From JAQGMV01 sp050260255 (GTDB lineage Bacteria; Pseudomonadota; Gammaproteobacteria; Burkholderiales; SG8-41), in assembly GCA_050260255.1 (NCBI GenBank), contig JBLNBW010000215.1:1-20613 (forward strand): a stretch of DNA of 20,613 nt. Reading direction: 5' to 3'. This document shows positions 15,163 to 20,613 of the stretch, one piece after another (within the stretch, counting starts at the first letter, position 1; every line of letters starts with the position of its first letter). Both the position numbers and the translations under genes were made by a program. Below the pieces are notes generated by a model. The model was not told the DNA's origin. It saw nothing but the letters and a program-made list of their open reading frames with translations, and made no database searches.

Positions 15163-15242
15163 TGATTCGTGATTGGTGATGGGTGATTGGTGCGCGCAGA
15201 CGTGCACGCATCCATTCACCACTCACTATTCACCATTCACGG
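15163..15242. repeat. Palindromic heptad-repeat element, copy 2
   Basis: Four tandem 7-mers (TGATTCG, TGATTGG, TGATGGG, TGATTGG; 15163-15190) are followed by an imperfect hairpin (TGCGCGC / GCACGCA, 6 of 7 pairs). Four inverted 7-mers then follow (CCATTCA, CCACTCA, CTATTCA, CCATTCA; 15212-15239) ending in CGG. The architecture matches copy 1 at 11699-11792. It occupies almost the whole gap between the reductase stop (15245) and the nitrilase start (15145), so it lies in the 5' region of the nitrilase transcript or overlaps its promoter. Confidence 0.8.
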
Positions 15243-15244
15243 AT

Positions 15245-16180
15245 TTACGAAAGTCCGTCGCTCATCTGCACGTTTTCCGGCTTGAGCTCCACGCCCGACG
15301 CCTTTGCCTGGAGCAGCAGCAGCGTCGAGAAGTCCTGATCGGTATAGCCGTGGCCGATGAGGGTCTGCACCATGTCGCGCGTGAGTGATGCGAGCGGCAT
15401 GGGCACGCCGAACTGCTTGCCGGCATTGAGGCCCAGGTCGAGGTCCTTGCGCAACAGCTCGGGCGTAAAGGTGACGTGAAAGTCGAGGTTCGAAAGCGCC
15501 GGCGTCTTGTACCGCGTGAACATCGAGCCCATCACGCTCTTGTTGAGAAAATCGAGGAACGCGTGGCGCTGCATGCCGGCTTTTTCGGCGAGCACGGTGA
15601 TCTCGCACAGGTTCTGGATCACCACGCCCAGCATCACGTTATGACAGATTTTCGCGATACGCGAGAGCTCGCCGTCGCCCACGTAGCTCACGCCCTGGCC
15701 TATCGCCTCGAGGTAGGGGGCTATGGCATCGAACGCGTCTTTGGGACCCGACGCCACGACGGTGAGCTTGCCGGCCTTGATCACTTTCGCGTTACCCGAC
15801 ACCGGCGCCGACAGGAATTTTACGTTCTTCTCGGCGAGCTTCGCGCGGATCTCGGCCGACTCTTCGAGCGAAATCGAGGTGCTGTCCACGACGATCTTGG
15901 GCGCCTTGCCGCGGCTCATCACGCCGTTCGCGCCGAACAGCACTTCCTTCACGTCCTTGCCGGTCGATACCATCGTGAACACCACGTCGCATGCGGCGAG
16001 CGACGGCAGGTCGTCGGCGATCTTCGCTCCCGATTGCGTCAGCGGCTCGGCCTTGCTGCGCGTGCGGTTCCATACGGAGATATCGCAGCCCGCTTTCGCG
16101 AGACGCTCGGCCATCGCGTAACCCATGCGGCCTATCCCTATCCAGCCGAGGCGATGCTGTTTCAGATTTGCTTGTGCCAT
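15245..16180 (-). CDS. 3-Hydroxyisobutyrate dehydrogenase-like NAD(P)-dependent reductase
   Basis: This 311-residue beta-hydroxyacid dehydrogenase family protein has the dinucleotide motif LGWIGIGRMGYAMAERL at its start, the substrate loop SAPVSGNAKVIKAG (Ser where Asp is usual) and catalytic Lys177 (IAKICHN). Family members oxidise 3-hydroxy acids or reduce the matching semialdehydes, for example 3-hydroxyisobutyrate, tartronate semialdehyde or glyoxylate. The exact substrate is not readable. The ATG at 16180 has a modest purine-rich region (AAAGGG) upstream. It is 69 bases downstream of the rhodanese gene and is followed directly by heptad-repeat copy 2. Confidence 0.9.
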   Translation of the reverse strand: MAQANLKQHRLGWIGIGRMGYAMAERLAKAGCDISVWNRTRSKAEPLTQSGAKIADDLPSLAACDVVFTMVSTGKDVKEVLFGANGVMSRGKAPKIVVDSTSISLEESAEIRAKLAEKNVKFLSAPVSGNAKVIKAGKLTVVASGPKDAFDAIAPYLEAIGQGVSYVGDGELSRIAKICHNVMLGVVIQNLCEITVLAEKAGMQRHAFLDFLNKSVMGSMFTRYKTPALSNLDFHVTFTPELLRKDLDLGLNAGKQFGVPMPLASLTRDMVQTLIGHGYTDQDFSTLLLLQAKASGVELKPENVQMSDGLS

Positions 16181-16249
16181 GCCCTACACCCTTTCAGTTT
16201 GTACGTCATTGCAATGGCGGCACGCTCAAGAAGCGGGCCGCGATGTCCG

Positions 16250-17095
16250 CTACTTCTCGATCGGCACGCCGACCAGGTTGCCCCATTCCGTCCACGAGCC
16301 GTCGTACACGCGCACCTTGCGGTAGCCCAGCAACTGCGTGAGAGCGAAATAGAGCACGGTGGCGCGGTGGCTCATGCGGCAATACGTGATGACGGTGCTG
16401 TCCGGCGTTGCACCGCGCGCTTGCGCAAGCTCGCGCAATTGCGCCTCGGGCTTGAAGCGCTGATCGGCGTCCAGCAGCTCAGTGTAATGCAGGTGCTTCG
16501 CCCCCGGTATGCGGCCGGGGCGCACAGCGCCCACGTCCGGTCCTCCCGGGCCGCCGACTCGCGCGCCGGAATACTCTTCGGGCGAGCGCCCGTCCAGCAG
16601 GACGTTGCCACCCGCTTTCAACGTCGCGAGCACCTCGTCGCGCAGGATGCGCATCGACTCGTCGCGAGAAACCGGCTCGTACGATACGGACGCGCGCGGC
16701 TTCGGCTCGCCCGTTACGAGCGGTCGACCTTCCGCGTTCCAGCGCGTGCGCCCGCCGTCGAGCAGCGCGACGTTGCGGTGTCCGCAGTAGCGGAACGTCC
16801 ACCACGCGTACACGCCGAACTGCATGCCTTCGCCGTAGAAAACGACCTTCGTGTCGTTCGATATGCCGGCCGCACCCAGCCGGCGCGCGAATTCCCGAGC
16901 ATCGGGAAAATCGCGCCGGCGCTCGTCCCAGAGCATTTCCTTCCACTTCCACGCCGTCGCCCCCGGGATATGACCGGCCTTGTACGCCTGCAATTGGTCC
17001 TGGCCGAGACCCGCGACGTCGATGAGAACGACATTCGGGTCCTCGAGGTGTGCGGCCATCCATTCCGTGCTGACCAGCGATTCCAGTTTTTCCAT
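16250..17095 (-). CDS. Two-domain rhodanese-type sulfurtransferase
   Basis: This 281-residue protein has two rhodanese domains. The N-terminal one (about 1-130, AYKAGHIPGA) lacks a catalytic Cys (YGEGMQ at that site), as usual. The C-terminal one carries the active-site loop YCRMSHRAT with Cys239. Such enzymes move sulfane sulfur from thiosulfate or 3-mercaptopyruvate to cyanide or another thiol; the CRMSHR loop suits the thiosulfate type better than the CGSGVT loop of mercaptopyruvate enzymes. There is no signal peptide, so it is cytoplasmic. The ATG at 17095 is preferred over an upstream GTG at 17119; a ribosome binding site is weak. The neighbouring OsmC and TusA-like proteins and the nitrilase give a sulfur- or cyanide-related context, though this is only suggestive. 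Confidence 0.92.
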   Translation of the reverse strand: MEKLESLVSTEWMAAHLEDPNVVLIDVAGLGQDQLQAYKAGHIPGATAWKWKEMLWDERRRDFPDAREFARRLGAAGISNDTKVVFYGEGMQFGVYAWWTFRYCGHRNVALLDGGRTRWNAEGRPLVTGEPKPRASVSYEPVSRDESMRILRDEVLATLKAGGNVLLDGRSPEEYSGARVGGPGGPDVGAVRPGRIPGAKHLHYTELLDADQRFKPEAQLRELAQARGATPDSTVITYCRMSHRATVLYFALTQLLGYRKVRVYDGSWTEWGNLVGVPIEK

Positions 17096-17115
17096 TGCCG
17101 AATCTCTCAAGCGAC

Positions 17116-17153
17116 ACACAGAGCAACCGGCCGCGGCGAAGGCCGCTCTGCGT
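17116..17153 (-). terminator. Stem-loop between the OsmC and rhodanese genes
   Basis: ACGCAGAGC pairs with GCTCTGTGT (9 pairs, one G-U) around a GC-rich inner part that can form a further GGCC/GGCC stem. It lies 35 bases after the OsmC stop and 21 bases before the rhodanese ATG. It has no U tract, so it may be a partial terminator or a processing or stability element that sets the ratio of the two gene products. Confidence 0.4.
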
Positions 17154-17187
17154 TCTGCGTGTCCTTTAGTGGTGAACGATTCCTGAA

Positions 17188-17604
17188 TCAGGACGCTTCC
17201 GTGGCAAACCGCACCTCGACGTCGGAGCCTGCGCAGAGCCGGCTCGCTACGCCTCCCGACACGGCGGCCGCCTTGATTCGATCGGGATTGCCTCGATAAT
17301 CGCGCGCATCGAGCTTCAAGGTGATGACGATACGGTCACGCACGCCTTCGCCAGCGGGTTCGAAATGCACCGTGACCTCGAGGTCGCGCACGGTCTTTCC
17401 CTGCGCCTCAAGATAGCCGCGCAGGCTGCCGGTGCAGCACGATCCGATCGCGAGCAGCAGGAGCTCCCCAGACGTGAACCCCGTGTCGGTGCCGCCCTCG
17501 TCCACCGGCCGGTCGGTCACCACCGCGTGCGTTCGCGCGATACCGAGCAGACGCTTGCCGTCGAGCTGTCGTAAGGACACCCCCGGCCGCGTACCCCGGC
17601 TCAT
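17188..17604 (-). CDS. OsmC/Ohr-like peroxidase family protein
   Basis: This 138-residue protein has the OsmC/Ohr fold: an N-terminal strand region, the helix TSGELLLLAIGSCCTGSLRGYLE with Glu47 and Cys56-Cys57, and a second Cys124 (ASRLCAGSDVEV) at the usual spacing. Members reduce organic hydroperoxides with these two cysteines and are re-reduced by lipoylated proteins in characterised Ohr enzymes. The double Cys at the first position is a small oddity. The ATG at 17604 overlaps the stop of the E2 gene (ATGA), so it is translated together with a lipoyl protein. Other OsmC-family branches are not proven peroxidases, so the exact activity is open. Confidence 0.88.
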   Translation of the reverse strand: MSRGTRPGVSLRQLDGKRLLGIARTHAVVTDRPVDEGGTDTGFTSGELLLLAIGSCCTGSLRGYLEAQGKTVRDLEVTVHFEPAGEGVRDRIVITLKLDARDYRGNPDRIKAAAVSGGVASRLCAGSDVEVRFATEAS

Positions 17605-18851
17605 GCTGAGAGATCCTGCGTCCAGAGACGCGTTTCTATGATCCTCTTCACTTCATGGAGGAACGCAGCCGAGTAGCTGCCGTCCACCGCGCGATGATCG
17701 AAACTCTGAGCCAGCACGCCCACAGGGCGGATGGCGATGGTATCCCCCTCGGGTGTTTCGACCACGACGGGCTTCTTGCGCACGGCATCCGTCGACAGGA
17801 TCGCCACCTGCGGCTGATTGATGATGGGCGCGGTGATCACCGTGCCGAACGCTCCGTTGTTCGTCAGCGTATACGTGCCCTCGGCGAGCTCGTCGGGACG
17901 CAGCTTGCCGGCGCGGGCCCGCATGGCGAGGTCGTGCATTTCCCGCGCCAGCTGCGGCAGCGACTTCGCCGGCACATCCTTCACCACCGGCACCATCAAG
18001 CCTTCGAAGTTGAGATCGACTGCGATGCCGAGATTGATGCGCTCGTGCACCGTCATGCTGTCGCCATGGAAGCTCGCGTTGAGACGCGGGTATTTCGCGA
18101 GCGCAATGGATACCGCGCGTGCGATGAACGGCAGATACGTGAGCGAATAGCCTTCGCGCTCCTTCCATGCCGCCCCTTGCTCGCGCCGCGCAAGCTCGAT
18201 GCGCGAGAAATCGGCTTCCACGACCTGCAGCACATGCGGTGCGGTTGCCCATGATTTCGCCATGTTCTCCGCCACGCGCTTGCGCAGGCTCGTGAGCGGC
18301 TGCGCGCCCTTGGGAGCGGGCGGGACCGGCCGGGCCGCCGGCGTAGGCGCCGCCGCCGGAGCGGAAGGAGGCTTGCCGGCGATGTAATCGAGGACGTCTT
18401 CGCGTGTGATGCGCCCGTCGCGTCCCGTGCCGGGGATCTGCCGGTAATCCAGCTGATGCTCCGCGCACAGCCGGCGCACGACCGGCGACAGCTTGTCCTG
18501 CGAGCGTCCGGGCATCGCCGGTGCCGTCGGCCTGGCGGCAGACGCGGGCCGCGCATGCCCTGCTTCCGCCGCGGCATTATGGACAGCAGCTTCTGCCGTA
18601 GGCGCGGTCGCTGCCACGCCCGCTTCACGTATTACCGCAAGCGTCGCCCCGACTTTCGCAGACACCCCTTCCTCGACGAGGATCTCGGCAATCACGCCTC
18701 CCACCGGCGACGGGATCTCCGTGCTCACTTTGTCCGTTTCGACGTCGAAGAGCGTTTCATCCGCCTTCACCGTGTCGCCGACTTTCTTGTACCAGCGCGT
18801 GACTATGCCCTCGGCGACCGTCTCGCCGAGCTGCGGCATGATTACATCCAT
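17601..18851 (-). CDS. Dihydrolipoamide acyltransferase (E2) of a 2-oxoacid dehydrogenase complex
   Basis: This 416-residue E2 protein has one lipoyl domain (1-75, lipoylated Lys41 in VETDKVST), an Ala/Pro-rich linker, a peripheral subunit-binding domain (about 120-157, LSPVVRRLCAEHQLD...DGRITREDVLDYI), a second linker, and the catalytic acyltransferase domain ending in SFDHRAVDG with His386 and Asp390. It moves the acyl group from the lipoyl arm to CoA. The single lipoyl domain and length fit branched-chain or 2-oxoglutarate-type E2 proteins; the acyl specificity cannot be told. No E1 or E3 gene lies in the window, which is odd for this enzyme class. The ATG at 18851 has GAGG upstream. Its stop overlaps the OsmC start. 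Confidence 0.94.
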   Translation of the reverse strand: MDVIMPQLGETVAEGIVTRWYKKVGDTVKADETLFDVETDKVSTEIPSPVGGVIAEILVEEGVSAKVGATLAVIREAGVAATAPTAEAAVHNAAAEAGHARPASAARPTAPAMPGRSQDKLSPVVRRLCAEHQLDYRQIPGTGRDGRITREDVLDYIAGKPPSAPAAAPTPAARPVPPAPKGAQPLTSLRKRVAENMAKSWATAPHVLQVVEADFSRIELARREQGAAWKEREGYSLTYLPFIARAVSIALAKYPRLNASFHGDSMTVHERINLGIAVDLNFEGLMVPVVKDVPAKSLPQLAREMHDLAMRARAGKLRPDELAEGTYTLTNNGAFGTVITAPIINQPQVAILSTDAVRKKPVVVETPEGDTIAIRPVGVLAQSFDHRAVDGSYSAAFLHEVKRIIETRLWTQDLSA

Positions 18852-18893
18852 TTGTGCATCCTCATTTCTTCGTAGAGCGCGTGACGTCTTCGA

Positions 18894-20567
18894 TCACTGC
18901 GCGTTTTTGCCTGCTTCGTAAACGACCTTGCCGCCCACGATCGTCATCACCGGCCTGATGTCCTGAATCGCGTCTTCCGGGACGGTGAGGTAATCGCGGT
19001 CCAGCACGATTAGATCGGCATACTTGCCCGGCTGCAGGGAGCCGAGGTTGCCTTCCTGGAAGAGGAAGCGGGCATTGCTGCGGGTGTGTGCGATGAGCGC
19101 TTCCTCTCGCGTGATGCTCTGCCGGTTGACGTGGCGGCCGCCGATCATGCGGCCCGTCACGGCGAAGCTCAGCGTGTAGAAAGGATTCGATGGCGTGACG
19201 GCGGTCGCGTCGCTGCCAAGGCCCCATGCGATGCCGCTGTCCTGGATCCGCCGGAAAGGCGGCATGTCCCACGCCGCGTCGCCGTGCACCTCATGCATCA
19301 ACGCGCCCTGTATCAGCGGCCGGCTGTGGATCTGCGCCGACATGCCCAGACGCTTCATGCGTTCCAGCTGTGCGGCGGTGACCTGATCGAGATGCGAGAA
19401 CGACCAGCGCAGTCCCTTGATCGGATACTGCCTGTGGATTTCCTCGTAAGCGTCGAGGAAAGCGTCTATGGAAGGCGCCATCTCGACGTGCGAGTTGAGA
19501 TAAAGCCCCTGCTTCGCCAGCGCCGCGGCAATGCGCTTCATCTGCGCGATCGCTTCCGGTCTCGTGTTGCCGCCCTTGCTCAAGAGCTGCGTGGTCACCG
19601 GCGCATAGACCGACTCCCCCCAGCCGACATTGTCGAAGTAATCGTTGCCCTGAAACGGTTTCTGGTCGGGAATCTCCTCGAGCACCTTGTCCACCTGCTC
19701 CGGCGTGGCAGGCTGACGTATCGTGGTCCAGAACACGCGCGCGTTGAGCTCACCGCGCTCCGCGAGCGTCCGATACGGCTTGTAGTGCTCCGCCCCCATG
19801 CCGCGCCCGCCCGCGTCCAGCCAGGCGGTGATGCCCATTGCGTTCAACTGCCCCACGAGCTTCTTCGTCTGCTCGAGCCACACGTCGGGCGGCGGCAACG
19901 GAATCTTCGCCGCGACGAAAGCCACGCCACCGGCGCCACTCACGACGCCGGTTGGCTTCCCCGCGCCGTCCTTGTCGATCTTGCCGTTGCGCGGATCGGG
20001 CGTCGCCTCGTCGATTTTCGCCGCACGCAATGCCGCGGTGTTGAGATAACTGTGGCGATAGATGGCCTGCAGCACGACCGGACTGTGAGGCGCGATGCGA
20101 TCGAGCTCGGCGAGCGGAAAGCCGCGCGGGTCGTCGGTGAACTGCTGTTCCGACCAGCCGCCCAGCGTGACGATCCACTCGCCCGGTTTCGCGCTCTTGA
20201 CCCGCTGCGTGAGCCGTTCTATCGCTTCCCTGCGCGTCGTGACACCGTCGAGCCGCAACTCGTCGTGCTCCGCGGCGCGTATCCAGTGCGCGTGATTGTC
20301 GATCAACCCCGGAATGACCGTCTTGCCGGCGAGATCCAGCGTGCGCGTGCTTGCACCGGCGAGCTTCCTCACCTCCGCATTCGCGCCGACCGCGACGATG
20401 CGCTCGCCTTTGATCGCCAGAGCGTGCGCGATGGTGAAACGGTCGTCGACCGTGACGACCTTGCCGTTCACCAGCACGACGTCCGCTGTCTCCGCGGCGA
20501 CGACCGCCACCGATGCAAGCAGGCCCGCCAACAACGCACATGCGGCCGTCGCTTTGGTCAATCCCAT
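18894..20567 (-). CDS. Exported YtcJ-like metal-dependent amidohydrolase
   Basis: This 557-residue protein is of the amidohydrolase superfamily, YtcJ/NfdA type (amidohydrolase_3). A Sec signal peptide (MGLTKATAACALLAG..., cleavage near VVAA at 22-25) sends it to the periplasm. Metal-site residues are His92 and His94 (DNHAHW), His360 (LNSHVEM), His392 (SFSHLDQ) and Asp453 (GLGSDATA). The composite beta-sandwich is formed by the N-terminal VVLVNGKVVTVDD and the C-terminal LQPGKYADLIVLDRDY. Such enzymes hydrolyse amide or N-formyl bonds; the substrate is unknown. The ATG at 20567 follows GGGAGG by 6 bases; an earlier start at 20585 is less likely. It precedes the E2 gene by 42 bases and may head that operon. 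Confidence 0.93.
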   Translation of the reverse strand: MGLTKATAACALLAGLLASVAVVAAETADVVLVNGKVVTVDDRFTIAHALAIKGERIVAVGANAEVRKLAGASTRTLDLAGKTVIPGLIDNHAHWIRAAEHDELRLDGVTTRREAIERLTQRVKSAKPGEWIVTLGGWSEQQFTDDPRGFPLAELDRIAPHSPVVLQAIYRHSYLNTAALRAAKIDEATPDPRNGKIDKDGAGKPTGVVSGAGGVAFVAAKIPLPPPDVWLEQTKKLVGQLNAMGITAWLDAGGRGMGAEHYKPYRTLAERGELNARVFWTTIRQPATPEQVDKVLEEIPDQKPFQGNDYFDNVGWGESVYAPVTTQLLSKGGNTRPEAIAQMKRIAAALAKQGLYLNSHVEMAPSIDAFLDAYEEIHRQYPIKGLRWSFSHLDQVTAAQLERMKRLGMSAQIHSRPLIQGALMHEVHGDAAWDMPPFRRIQDSGIAWGLGSDATAVTPSNPFYTLSFAVTGRMIGGRHVNRQSITREEALIAHTRSNARFLFQEGNLGSLQPGKYADLIVLDRDYLTVPEDAIQDIRPVMTIVGGKVVYEAGKNAQ

Positions 20568-20592
20568 ACGCGCCTCCCGCCTCACGGATCCC

Positions 20593-20613
20593 TCAGTCGA
20601 TCTTCTCGCGCAC
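20593..20613 (-). CDS. Possible 3' end of an upstream gene (cut by the window edge)
   Basis: The last bases, read on the minus strand, give VREKID and a TGA stop, 25 bases before the amidohydrolase ATG. This spacing suits the end of a co-directional gene, but six codons are too few to be sure or to name it. Confidence 0.25.
   Translation of the reverse strand: MREKID

Noticed and set aside
11699..15242. CRISPR array as explanation for the repeated motifs
   Set aside because: Units are 7 bp with no spacers, the arms are inverted, and the two clusters are 3.4 kb apart with genes between.
15476..17299. A 607-codon plus-strand open frame
   Set aside because: It is the complement of the reductase and rhodanese genes; the real genes have catalytic motifs and this frame has none.

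Overview
The window is a GC-rich (low-to-mid 60s %) stretch of bacterial chromosome, densely packed with genes. Short intergenic gaps, Tat- and Sec-exported enzymes, a two-subunit molybdenum hydroxylase and GGAGG-type ribosome binding sites fit a soil or freshwater pseudomonadote, most likely betaproteobacterial (inference; there is no rRNA or marker gene here). I see no tRNA, rRNA, CRISPR array, transposase or phage gene. No gap between genes exceeds about 250 bases.

Left part (1-5202). Three minus-strand genes come first: a VOC/glyoxalase-fold protein, a D-Ala-D-Ala-ligase-like ATP-grasp enzyme with a well-formed promoter that would give an almost leaderless mRNA, and an exported LVIVD-type beta-propeller protein. 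Diverging from the last is the only plus-strand operon: an exported cupredoxin-like protein, a tiny membrane protein and a polytopic membrane protein. The last two are in the same frame, separated only by one amber codon, and look like one gene that is split or broken.

Middle part (5199-16180, all minus strand). Genes in order of transcription: 3-hydroxyisobutyrate-dehydrogenase-like reductase; nitrilase; a protein joining a TusA-like domain to a beta-propeller; aldo/keto reductase; alpha/beta hydrolase of the FrsA / 2,6-dihydropseudooxynicotine hydrolase type; FMN alpha-hydroxy-acid oxidase; creatinase-like M24 protein; and the [2Fe-2S] and Tat-exported molybdopterin subunits of an isoquinoline-1-oxidoreductase-like hydroxylase. 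Several neighbours overlap by 1-4 bases or are 1 base apart, so they are probably translated together. The mix of hydroxylase, C-C or C-N hydrolases, nitrilase, oxidase and reductases suggests catabolism of an N-heterocyclic or nitrile-bearing compound; the substrate cannot be read from sequence. Two copies of an unusual palindromic element built from 7-bp repeats sit between genes of this run.

Right part (16250-20613, minus strand). A YtcJ-like exported amidohydrolase is followed by a lipoylated 2-oxoacid dehydrogenase E2 whose stop overlaps the start of an OsmC/Ohr-like protein, then a two-domain rhodanese. No E1 or E3 gene is in the window. The E2-OsmC coupling is notable because Ohr-type peroxidases are known to take electrons from lipoyl proteins.

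Most interesting points: the heptad-repeat elements, the in-frame amber codon in the membrane protein, the E2-OsmC pair, the TusA-like/propeller fusion, a Glu-to-Gln change at the expected catalytic residue of the molybdenum subunit, and loss of metal ligands in the M24 protein.
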